DNA of 64,000 nt from Sphingobium yanoikuyae (lineage in GTDB: Bacteria > Pseudomonadota > Alphaproteobacteria > Sphingomonadales > Sphingomonadaceae). The notes below the pieces were generated by a model. That model made no database searches and was not told the origin of the DNA. It was given only the letters and a program-made list of their open reading frames with translations. The stretch lies in the NCBI RefSeq assembly GCF_013001025.1, contig NZ_CP053021.1, positions 3,996,001 through 4,060,000 on the forward strand, in the 5' to 3' direction. Below are positions 16,459 through 22,956 of the stretch, piece after piece. Each line of letters opens with the position of its first letter. Position 1 is the stretch's first letter. Both the position numbers and the translations under genes were made by a program.

Positions 16459-16998
16459 ATGACCATCGACACATTGCTGGACGAACTGATCGCGCGGGAG
16501 GGTGGCTATGTCGACCATCCGGCCGATCGCGGCGGGCCGACCAATATGGGCATCACGCTGGGGGTCGCGCGGGCGAACGGCTTTGCCGGCGACATGCGCC
16601 GTCTGCCGGCCGCAACCGCGCGCACCATCTACCGCCAGCTCTATTGGGATGGGCCGGGCTATGCCGCGGTCGCGCAGCAAAGCATGACGCTCGCGGCCGA
16701 ACTGTTCGACACCGCCGTCAACATGGGGCCGGGGGTCGCCAGCACCTTTCTCCAGCGGGCGCTCAACGCCCTCAACCGCAACCAGCGCGACTATGCCGAC
16801 CTGAAGGCCGACGGCGCGATCGGCGCCCGCACGCTCGCTGCGCTGCGCGCCTTCCGCACCCTGCGTGGCGCAGCCGGCGACGCGGTGCTGATCAAGGCGA
16901 TCGAGGCCTTGCAGGGCGAACGCTATCTGGCGCTGGCCGAAAGCCGCCCGGCCAACGAGGCCTTTCTCTATGGCTGGCTCGCCAACCGCATCGGCTGA
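16459..16998 (+). CDS. Glycoside hydrolase family 108 N-acetylmuramidase (endolysin)
   Basis: This 179-residue protein is a phage-type lysozyme that would cut the glycan strands of peptidoglycan. GH108 signature residues are at the N-terminus: E14 in AREGGYVDHPADRGGPTNMGIT is the catalytic Glu, followed by the conserved DRGG. The C-terminal half (ADGAIGARTLAALRAF ... ALQGERYLALA) is the peptidoglycan-binding part found in this family. No signal peptide is present, so export would rely on the holin encoded 15 bp downstream. ATG 16459 has GGAAGGG at good spacing; an upstream ATG at 16423 lacks one. Such a muramidase-holin pair, with no phage genes nearby, matches the separate lysis cassette of gene transfer agents. 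Confidence 0.9.
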   Translation: MTIDTLLDELIAREGGYVDHPADRGGPTNMGITLGVARANGFAGDMRRLPAATARTIYRQLYWDGPGYAAVAQQSMTLAAELFDTAVNMGPGVASTFLQRALNALNRNQRDYADLKADGAIGARTLAALRAFRTLRGAAGDAVLIKAIEALQGERYLALAESRPANEAFLYGWLANRIG

Positions 16999-17012
16999 AG
17001 GAAGACGCGATC

Positions 17013-17294
17013 ATGTTGAAGACCGACGACATTCCTCTCCCCACCGAGCCGACCGACCTGTGGACACAGCGGTCGCGGCCGGCCTTTCTCTACGTCATCT
17101 ATGCGCTGCTGCTCTGGTCGATCCCGATGGGGCTGATCTCGGGCTGGCAGCCGGAGGTGGCGGGCGCGATCATCGCGGGCATGCGCGCCTATCTCGATGC
17201 CCTGCCCGAGCCGCTCTACGCGCTCTTCGGCACGGCCTATCTCGGCTATACCGCCGCCCATGCCTGGGGCAAGGCGAGGGGCACGGAGCGCTGA
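17013..17294 (+). CDS. 3TM-type holin (gene-transfer-agent release family)
   Basis: The 93-residue membrane protein has three hydrophobic segments: AFLYVIYALLLWSIPMGLI, a central amphipathic AGAIIAGMRAYLDALP and LYALFGTAYLGYTAAHAW. It matches the GTA_holin_3TM type (WSRP-like N-terminus, PMG, LFGxxYLGYTxAxxWxK). Holins of this type permeabilise the inner membrane so that the endolysin reaches peptidoglycan. The start at ATG 17013 follows the muramidase stop by 14 bp, so the two genes form one lysis cassette. No structural phage genes lie nearby. Confidence 0.82.
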   Translation: MLKTDDIPLPTEPTDLWTQRSRPAFLYVIYALLLWSIPMGLISGWQPEVAGAIIAGMRAYLDALPEPLYALFGTAYLGYTAAHAWGKARGTER

Positions 17295-17304
17295 GAGCCT
17301 GCTT

Positions 17305-17431
17305 GAAAAATCGCGAAAGAGCGATTTTTCAGCGCGGTACCAGCCCGCTCCCCCGCCCAACCACCCGATCCAGTGTCATCCTGTCGGGCGGTTGGGCGGG
17401 GGAGCGGACCGGAACCGACTTTCTCAAACAG
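17305..17431 (+). repeat. Palindromic intergenic element, copy 1
   Basis: The core is an 18-bp perfect inverted repeat (17345-17362 with 17390-17407), extended by five more pairs around a 15-base loop (17369-17383). A second hairpin (17304-17314 with 17321-17331) lies on its left. The whole unit of about 125 bp recurs at 18741-18863 in the opposite orientation, while the 15-base loop keeps the same orientation. It may also terminate transcription after the holin gene. Confidence 0.8.
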
Positions 17432-17474
17432 TCTCTGAGAGCCAGAGGCGGTGCGCAACACCGCCCCTTTCGAC

Positions 17475-17924
17475 TCAATTATTGACGTAGAAGTCGCGCA
17501 ATGCCCGCGCATCATGCAGGGCATTGTGCGGCACCCGGCTGTTGGCCGCCGCGCTGAAGCCCGCCGCGTTGATCAGTTCCAGCCGCAGCCCATAGTCGAC
17601 CGCCGCCATCTGCCCCGGCCCGGTGGTCAGCAGCGCGCAGAAATGGGCCAGATCCTCGGGCCAGTCGGCGATGATCACCGGATCGGAATCGCCATCCAGA
17701 TAGGCGGCGATATGGTCGGCCGCCTCGATCCGGCTGAGTTCATGGTCCAGCCCCGCCGGCACATGGCGCAGATAGGGGATGACATGGCGCTCGACCCAGG
17801 GTTCGATCATATCGGGCAGCGGCAGCGACGCATAGAAATCATCGTCGCCATGTTCGGGCACCAGCGCCACGCTGATCAGCGCGCCGCCAAAGCCGTTGAA
17901 TTCGGTATCGAGAAAATAACGCAT
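17475..17924 (-). CDS. DEDDh-type 3'-5' exoribonuclease-like protein
   Basis: The protein (149 residues from ATG 17924) begins MRYFLDTEFNGFG, where D6 and E8 form the first DEDD motif. It ends with VPHNALHDARALRDFYV, the HxxxxD motif III of DEDDh exonucleases. The middle segment DPVIIADWPEDLAHF supplies the second Asp region. It resembles the small stand-alone exoribonuclease-like family (Rv2179c type). The frame is open for 54 further codons upstream, but those residues look random and overlap the 5' end of the divergent methyltransferase gene. The target RNA is unknown. The gene lies between the two inverted copies of the palindromic element. Confidence 0.78.
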   Translation of the reverse strand: MRYFLDTEFNGFGGALISVALVPEHGDDDFYASLPLPDMIEPWVERHVIPYLRHVPAGLDHELSRIEAADHIAAYLDGDSDPVIIADWPEDLAHFCALLTTGPGQMAAVDYGLRLELINAAGFSAAANSRVPHNALHDARALRDFYVNN

Positions 17925-18060
17925 GATGGGGGTGCCGATAGACCCCTGCGCCGCCGCTGGCCAGCCCATAGGCGGCGAACCGTCCATCGGGCCGCCATTG
18001 CGCAGCGGCCCGTGACCTGTCATGCGGCCGCTTTCCCCGCCCTGTTTGAGGACCATTGCC

Positions 18061-18735
18061 ATGACACCGCGCGAATTGCTGGGCACCGCCGCCGTTCCGG
18101 GCGGACAGGAACTGCGCCTCTATCGCCGCGGCGGCGACTTCATGATCGTGCTCGACCGCAACGAGCTGATGAGTAGCCGGATGAGCGGGTCGGAAAAGGC
18201 GCTGGCGTTGATGACGCTGGAGCGACTGGGCAAGCGCGCCGGTCTTCACATGCTGATCGGCGGCTATGGCATGGGCTTCACCCTGCGCGCCGCGCTCGCG
18301 GAAATGGACGCAAAGGCGCAGATCACGCTGGCCGAACTGGTGCCCGAGATCATCGAATGGGCGCGCGGCCCGATGGTCGACCTGGCCGCCGGCTGCCTGG
18401 ACGATCCGCGCGTGCGGCTGGTGATGGACGATGTCGCCCATGTGATCGCCGCCGGCCATGGCAGCTATGACGCGATCCTGCTGGATGTCGACAATGGCCC
18501 GGACGGCCTGACCGCCGACGCCAACGACCGGCTCTATACCAATGCGGGCCTCGCCAGCGCGATGCGCGCGCTCAAGCCCGGCGGCATATTGGCGATCTGG
18601 TCGGCAGGATCGGACGCCGCCTTCACCCGGCGGCTGCAGAATGCGGGCTTCGCGGTGGAAGAAGTCGCGGTCAAGGCGCGCGACAATGGCAAGGGCCCCC
18701 GCCACGTCATCTGGTTCGCAACCCGCCGGCGGTAA
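18061..18735 (+). CDS. Spermidine-synthase-like class I methyltransferase
   Basis: This 224-residue protein has the Rossmann fold of the spermidine synthase/SAM-methyltransferase group. It shows LHMLIGGYGMGFTLRAAL (nucleotide loop), ITLAELVPEIIEWARG (motif II acidic residue), VRLVMDDVAHVI and YDAILLDVDNGPDG, then LKPGGILAIWSAG. The Asp that spermidine synthases use for polyamine deprotonation lies near YDAILLDVD, but the N-terminal tetramer domain is missing. It may act on a small molecule rather than make spermidine. ATG 18061 has a GAGGA ribosome binding site. The gene is divergent from the exonuclease gene, 136 bp apart. Confidence 0.75.
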   Translation: MTPRELLGTAAVPGGQELRLYRRGGDFMIVLDRNELMSSRMSGSEKALALMTLERLGKRAGLHMLIGGYGMGFTLRAALAEMDAKAQITLAELVPEIIEWARGPMVDLAAGCLDDPRVRLVMDDVAHVIAAGHGSYDAILLDVDNGPDGLTADANDRLYTNAGLASAMRALKPGGILAIWSAGSDAAFTRRLQNAGFAVEEVAVKARDNGKGPRHVIWFATRRR

Positions 18736-18740
18736 GAATC

Positions 18741-18863
18741 CTGTTTGAGAAAGCCGGTTCCAGCCCGCTCCCCCGCCCAACCGCCCGATCCAGTGTCATC
18801 CTGTCGGGTGGTTGGGCGGGGGAGCGGGCCGGCACCGTACCGAGACATCGCCCTTTCGCGACG
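18741..18863 (-). repeat. Palindromic intergenic element, copy 2 (inverted)
   Basis: The sequence from CTGTTTGAGAAAG at 18741 to the TCGCGA at about 18860 matches the reverse complement of 17305-17431, including the outer flanks. The palindromic arms are 18774-18798 and 18804-18828. It begins 6 bp after the methyltransferase stop, so it may serve as its terminator. Confidence 0.8.
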
Positions 18864-18867
18864 CCCC

Positions 18868-18906
18868 AAAAAAAGGCGCCACACCCCGGACATGAGAGGG
18901 GCCGCC
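18868..18906 (-). terminator. Intrinsic terminator of a small minus-strand transcription unit
   Basis: Read on the minus strand, GGCGGCCCC and GGGG-GTG-GCGCC-type arms enclose a 10-base loop and run straight into seven T (A7 at 18868-18874 on the plus strand). A second GC hairpin lies a little upstream at about 18908-18935. Confidence 0.65.
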
Positions 18907-19065
18907 GGGACGCAATGCCCGACGGCCCATCATGTGCATGGTCAGCGGCCGGAAACCGCCCAGAAGGAAGACAAGTTCGCGCTAAAGCCCCTGGCGGAGA
19001 CGGCCTGTATGTCGGCGCTCTTGGTCTCTACACCATGAAGGGTTTGTACCGACGCTCCGGCGTCG

Positions 19066-19122
19066 TCAGCGGCGCGTTTCCCGAATGGACTTGACCGACC
19101 CCATTGCTGAACCATGAGACAT
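19066..19122 (-). CDS. Candidate 18-residue peptide with an exceptionally strong Shine-Dalgarno sequence
   Basis: ATG 19122 opens an 18-codon frame (MSHGSAMGSVKSIRETRR). Its ribosome binding site, GAAAGGAGGTGATCC at 19124-19138 on the minus strand, is complementary to the 16S rRNA 3' tail over 15 bases, with AGGAGG 7 bases from the ATG. A second frame, 18942-19115 (57 residues beginning MVQQWGRSSPFGKRAADDAG), overlaps it and could be translated from ATG 19115 or, as 62 residues, from GTG 19130. Both end before the terminator at 18868-18906. I cannot tell which frame, if either, is the product; the unit might also be a regulatory RNA. Neither peptide is recognised. Confidence 0.4.
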   Translation of the reverse strand: MSHGSAMGSVKSIRETRR

Positions 19123-19123
19123 C

Positions 19124-19138
19124 GGATCACCTCCTTTC
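19124..19138 (-). promoter_or_regulatory. 15-base Shine-Dalgarno fully complementary to the 16S rRNA tail
   Basis: GAAAGGAGGTGATCC on the minus strand pairs with the anti-Shine-Dalgarno sequence of 16S rRNA over its whole length. Most genes in this window show only 4-6 bases of match. Confidence 0.7.
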
Positions 19139-19290
19139 GCTAATTAAGCCCGCGTGACCGGCTTTGAGCTACCCCTCGATCGGCCACGAGACGGACTGTG
19201 AATCAGACGGATTGCAGGATCAAGACTTGTAATATTCTTTTTTGGAATCATACTTGAACGTCCGCGCCGAAACGGCGGGACCGCTGATTT

Positions 19291-19854
19291 TCAGCCCCGA
19301 CACTCCTCGATCACGCGCGATATTTCGGCCCAGGCCGGCACGATCAGCGTCTCCTGCCCCTGCACCTCGACCGCGAAACGGCCCCGGCTATAGGCGAGCT
19401 GGTCCAGTACCGCGTCGCTCGCGCCGCGCACGGCAGTCAGTTGCGGCACCTGCGTCCCCGCCATCACCGCCGGCCAGCTGCTCGCGCCATAGCTTGTCCG
19501 CACCGTGATCGCCCCCTGCCCGCCGCCGGCCCGGCCGAGGCTGATCCGCCGCGTCGCCCGGTCGCAGCGCAGCGTCAAACGCGGGGCAGAAGCCGACTCG
19601 CCAAACAGCGCGACCGGCCCGGCCGGATCGGCGCGATAGGTCCAGTTGCCCGGCGTCGCAGGGCGATATTGCCACTCGACCGCCGCAGGCGGTGCGGGCT
19701 GCGCCGGTGGCAAAGGCGCAGGCCGGGATGCGGGCGCCGGACGCGACGCCGCTGTCGAAGGCGGCGCGGAGGGCGGCGCGACGCAGCCGGCCACCAACAG
19801 GGTCAGCGGCGCTGCAAGGGCCGGGGCGGACACAAGAAATCGGGTCAGACGCAT
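19291..19854 (-). CDS. Hypothetical lipoprotein
   Basis: The 187-residue protein starts with a lipoprotein signal (MRLTRFLVSAPALAAPLTLL, lipobox VAGC), followed by a Pro/Ala-rich linker to about residue 65. The remaining domain contains WQYRPATPGNWTYRADPAGPVALFG, LTLRCDRATRRISLGR and FAVEVQGQETLIVPAWAEISRVIEECR, with a Cys pair that could form a disulfide. It should be anchored in the outer or inner membrane facing the periplasm. I do not recognise the domain. ATG 19854 is chosen because it gives the signal peptide; the upstream extension to 19974 lacks coding character. Confidence 0.7.
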   Translation of the reverse strand: MRLTRFLVSAPALAAPLTLLVAGCVAPPSAPPSTAASRPAPASRPAPLPPAQPAPPAAVEWQYRPATPGNWTYRADPAGPVALFGESASAPRLTLRCDRATRRISLGRAGGGQGAITVRTSYGASSWPAVMAGTQVPQLTAVRGASDAVLDQLAYSRGRFAVEVQGQETLIVPAWAEISRVIEECRG

Positions 19855-20005
19855 GGCGCTTCCATGCCCGAGCCGGCCGGAGCGCTCAACCCGAAAAGGG
19901 GCAAGGCGACGGCAGAGGCGGATGGCCGACCACGACCGCCGCCACTTGCCCCCATGGACAACCGCTCCGTTCATCGCACGGAGAGCCTCAAAAAAGCGCC
20001 GGATA

Positions 20006-20034
20006 TTGACAGTTTTAGGGCGAATCGATAAAGG
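20006..20034 (+). promoter_or_regulatory. Probable promoter of the rpsM-rpsK-rpoA-rplQ genes
   Basis: A perfect -35 TTGACA (20006-20011) is followed after 17 bases by TAAAGG (20029-20034), a weak -10. It lies about 170 bp upstream of rpsM and just before the hairpin/T-run at 20061-20091. Confidence 0.45.
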
Positions 20035-20060
20035 CCGCCGTTCCCTACACGCGTAACAGC

Positions 20061-20091
20061 GGCAGTGCTTCCTGCACTGGCCGTCTTTTTT
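20061..20091 (+). terminator. Terminator-like hairpin in the rpsM leader (possible attenuator)
   Basis: GGCAGTGC and GCACTG-GCC arms pair around TTCCT and are followed by GTC and six T (20086-20091). The structure has the form of an intrinsic terminator but lies between a probable promoter and rpsM. It could attenuate the ribosomal-protein genes, or end a transcript arriving from upstream. Confidence 0.5.
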
Positions 20092-20201
20092 GCGTCTCGG
20101 GAAGCAACATCATGGCCTGTTTTTCCTTGCCAGGAAAGAGGCCCGAACGCTTTGAGATGGGGCGGCGCCAACTGCCCCGTGGAGCAGGAGATTTAAGTAC
20201 C

Positions 20202-20570
20202 ATGGCACGTATTGCGGGTGTTAACATCCCGACCAACAAGCGCGTAATCATCGCGCTCACCTACATCCACGGCATCGGTCGCAAGACCGCCGTCGACCTC
20301 GCCGACAAGCTGGGCATCGACCATGCGCGCCGCGTTCAGGACCTGTCGGACGCCGAAGTCCTGCAGATCCGCGAAGCCATCGACGCCGACCTGACCGTCG
20401 AAGGCGATCTGCGTCGCGAAACCGCGATGAACATCAAGCGCCTGATGGATCTGGCCTGCTATCGCGGCCTGCGTCATCGCAAGGGCCTGCCGGTTCGCGG
20501 TCAGCGCACGCACACCAATGCGCGCACCCGCAAGGGTAAGGCGAAGCCGATCGCCGGCAAGAAGAAGTAA
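20202..20570 (+). CDS. rpsM: 30S ribosomal protein S13
   Basis: S13 (122 residues) sits in the head of the 30S subunit and contacts the 50S and P-site tRNA. The sequence begins [22 protein letters not shown], contains the helix-two-turn-helix [16 protein letters not shown] and ends with the basic [25 protein letters not shown] tail. ATG 20202 is fixed by the family N-terminus and GGAG upstream; the open frame from 20112 is leader sequence. It is the first gene of the alpha-operon type cluster rpsM-rpsK-rpoA-rplQ. Confidence 0.98.
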   Translation: MARIAGVNIPTNKRVIIALTYIHGIGRKTAVDLADKLGIDHARRVQDLSDAEVLQIREAIDADLTVEGDLRRETAMNIKRLMDLACYRGLRHRKGLPVRGQRTHTNARTRKGKAKPIAGKKK

Positions 20571-20646
20571 TCGTCGAGGGCTGGTCCTTTGGACGGACCC
20601 TCCGGTGACTTCTGCTTTTGAACGATTTTTGTAGGATTAGAGCAAA

Positions 20647-21036
20647 ATGGCACGCGAACCCCAGCGCATTAAGCGCCGCGAACGCAAGAACATCTCGGCC
20701 GGCGTCGCGCACGTCAACGCCAGCTTCAACAACACCATGGTGACCATCACCGACGCCCAGGGCAACGCGATCTCGTGGTCCTCGGCCGGCATGATGGGCT
20801 TCAAGGGCAGCCGCAAGTCGACCCCGTACGCCGCTCAGGTGTGCGCCGAAGACGCCGGCCGCAAGGCTGCGGAACATGGCGTCCGCACCCTCGAAGTCGA
20901 AGTCAAGGGCCCCGGTTCGGGCCGTGAATCGGCTCTGCGCGCGCTGCAGGCCGTCGGCTTCCACATCACCTCGATCCGCGACGTCACGCCGATCCCGCAC
21001 AATGGTGTGCGTCCGTCGAAGCGCCGCCGCGTCTAA
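20647..21036 (+). CDS. rpsK: 30S ribosomal protein S11
   Basis: S11 (129 residues) forms part of the 30S platform near the mRNA exit. [37 protein letters not shown] and the C-terminal [18 protein letters not shown] are the standard signatures. It follows rpsM by 76 bp with an AGGA ribosome binding site. The spacer contains a short GC dyad but no T-run. Confidence 0.98.
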   Translation: MAREPQRIKRRERKNISAGVAHVNASFNNTMVTITDAQGNAISWSSAGMMGFKGSRKSTPYAAQVCAEDAGRKAAEHGVRTLEVEVKGPGSGRESALRALQAVGFHITSIRDVTPIPHNGVRPSKRRRV

Positions 21037-21161
21037 TTAAGCTTCGCTAGAGGCTTGAAGGCGGGCGGCGGACGCGTCGCCCGCTTACCCGTTTGCATCG
21101 GCCGGAACGTCCTGATGGGTCCAGGATCTACCCGTTACGGCCACATCCCCAGGGGAAGTAC

Positions 21162-22223
21162 ATGACTGTCAACATGAAGAACTGGCAGGAATTGAAGAAG
21201 CCCAACGCCCTCGAGATCAAGCCGACCGGCGACGGCAAGCGCAAGGCGACCTTCGTTGCCGAACCGCTTGAGCGCGGTTTCGGCCTGACGCTCGGCAACG
21301 CGCTGCGCCGGGTTCTTCTCTCCTCGCTCCAGGGCGCGGCGGTCACCTCGATCAAGATCGAGAATGTCCTGCACGAATTCTCGTCGCTCGCCGGCGTGCG
21401 TGAGGACGTCACCGACATCGTCCTGAACATCAAGCAGGTCGCGCTGAAGATGGAAGGCGAAGGCCCCAAGCGTCTGCAGCTGTCCGCCACCGGCCCGGCC
21501 GTGGTGAAGGCAGGCGACATTGCCGTCGTCGGCGACATCGAAGTGATGAACCCCGATCTGGTGATCTGTCACCTCGATCAGGGCGCGACGCTGAACATGG
21601 AACTGACGGCTGACATCGGCAAGGGCTATGTCCCCGCCGTCGCCAACCGCCCGGCAGACGCACCGATCGGCCTGATCCCGGTCGACGCGCTCTACTCGCC
21701 GGTCCGCCAGGTCGCCTACAAGGTGGATAACACCCGCGTCGGCCAGGAACTGGACTATGACAAGCTGTCGCTGACGCTGGAAACCGACGGCACCGTGACG
21801 CCGGAAGATGCGATTGCCTATGCAGCCCGCATCCTGCAGGACCAGCTCCAGCTGTTCGTCCACTTCGAGGACGCGCTGCCCGCCGCTGCCCCGGCTGCCG
21901 GCCATGCCGCTGCCGCTGCGTCGGAAGGCGAAAGCGACACCAACCAGATCAACCGCTATCTGCTCAAGAAGGTGGACGAACTGGAACTGTCGGTCCGCTC
22001 GGCCAACTGCCTCAAGAACGACAACATCATCTATATCGGCGATCTGGTCCAGAAGACCGAAGCCGAGATGCTGCGCACCCCGAATTTCGGCCGCAAGTCG
22101 CTGAACGAAATCAAGGAAGTGCTGTCGTCCATGGGCCTGCGCCTGGGCATGGACATCCCCGGCTGGCCGCCGGAAAATATCGAGGAAATGGCCAAGAAGC
22201 TCGAACAGGAGCTGCTGGGCTAA
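21162..22223 (+). CDS. rpoA: RNA polymerase alpha subunit
   Basis: Alpha (353 residues) dimerises to start assembly of RNA polymerase and contacts promoters and activators. The N-terminal domain shows [29 protein letters not shown]; the C-terminal domain shows [49 protein letters not shown], the DNA-binding helix-hairpin-helix. A short Ala-rich linker ([15 protein letters not shown]) joins them. ATG 21162 follows AGGGGAAG; a second ATG lies four codons later. The preceding 125 bp after rpsK hold no gene. Confidence 0.98.
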   Translation: MTVNMKNWQELKKPNALEIKPTGDGKRKATFVAEPLERGFGLTLGNALRRVLLSSLQGAAVTSIKIENVLHEFSSLAGVREDVTDIVLNIKQVALKMEGEGPKRLQLSATGPAVVKAGDIAVVGDIEVMNPDLVICHLDQGATLNMELTADIGKGYVPAVANRPADAPIGLIPVDALYSPVRQVAYKVDNTRVGQELDYDKLSLTLETDGTVTPEDAIAYAARILQDQLQLFVHFEDALPAAAPAAGHAAAAASEGESDTNQINRYLLKKVDELELSVRSANCLKNDNIIYIGDLVQKTEAEMLRTPNFGRKSLNEIKEVLSSMGLRLGMDIPGWPPENIEEMAKKLEQELLG

Positions 22224-22308
22224 GTCGGAGCGAGCCGCGCAGCGCAGCAGCGCGGCGGTTCGCAACGCGAACGCGAACGACCGGCCAGCGACGCGCCGCG
22301 TCGTCTGA

Positions 22309-22333
22309 CGTCACGGGATTTACTCCCGTGACG
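22309..22333 (+). promoter_or_regulatory. Perfect 10-bp hairpin between rpoA and rplQ
   Basis: CGTCACGGGA and TCCCGTGACG pair perfectly around TTTAC. No T-run follows, so it is unlikely to be an efficient intrinsic terminator. It may be an mRNA-processing or regulatory site in the unusually long (206 bp) rpoA-rplQ spacer. Confidence 0.5.
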
Positions 22334-22429
22334 GTCGCCGGACGGTCAATGGGGTATTAGGCGGTCCCCATGAAAACCGCCTGGTCTGGGGTACCTCATC
22401 CGGCCCCTTAACGAACGAAGGAATGAGAC

Positions 22430-22855
22430 ATGCGTCATAAAGTTGGTCATCGTAAGCTTCAGCGCAGCACCGGTCATCGTACCGCCCTGCTTCGCAACCT
22501 GGCTGCCTCGCTCATCAAGCATGAGCAGATCCTGACCACCACGCCGAAGGCGAAGGAACTGCGTCCCTACGTCGAGAAGCTGATCACCCTCGCCAAGAAG
22601 GGTGGCCTGTCCAACCGTCGTCTGGCCGACGCCCGCCTGAAGGACGATGCGCAGCTGACCAAGCTGTTCGAAGTCCTGGCCGAGCGTTACAAGGATCGCA
22701 ACGGTGGCTACACCCGCGTGATCAAGGCCGGTTTCCGCGCTTCGGACGCCGCGCCGATCGCGATCATCGAGCTGGTCGACCGTGACGTCGATGCCAAGGG
22801 CCAGGACTCCGGTCCGGTCAACACCGTCGACGAAGACGAATTCGAAGCCGCCTGA
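22430..22855 (+). CDS. rplQ: 50S ribosomal protein L17
   Basis: L17 (141 residues) lies near the peptide exit of the 50S subunit. [32 protein letters not shown] is the family N-terminus, and [28 protein letters not shown] closes the core. A short acidic tail follows. GAAGGAA precedes the ATG. It is the last gene of the cluster, followed by a strong intrinsic terminator. Confidence 0.98.
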   Translation: MRHKVGHRKLQRSTGHRTALLRNLAASLIKHEQILTTTPKAKELRPYVEKLITLAKKGGLSNRRLADARLKDDAQLTKLFEVLAERYKDRNGGYTRVIKAGFRASDAAPIAIIELVDRDVDAKGQDSGPVNTVDEDEFEAA

Positions 22856-22893
22856 TCGCGGTTCCGCCGGTAACGGTGGATAGACGATAGTCG

Positions 22894-22936
22894 AACAGGC
22901 CGCGGCTTCATCCGAAGCCGCGGCCTGTTTTCTTTC
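22894..22936 (+). terminator. Intrinsic terminator after rplQ
   Basis: AACAGGCCGCGGCTTC and its exact complement (16 bp each, loop ATCC) are followed by TTCTTTC. This is the clearest terminator in the window. Confidence 0.92.
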
Positions 22937-22956
22937 AAGGATATAGGGTCGAGAGG

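Noticed and set aside
19124..19138. Remnant of a 16S rRNA gene 3' end (GGATCACCTCCTTTC on the plus strand)
   Set aside because: Only these 15 bases match. Sequence on either side is unlike 16S or the rRNA spacer, and the minus-strand reading as a Shine-Dalgarno with an ATG at 7 bases explains it better.
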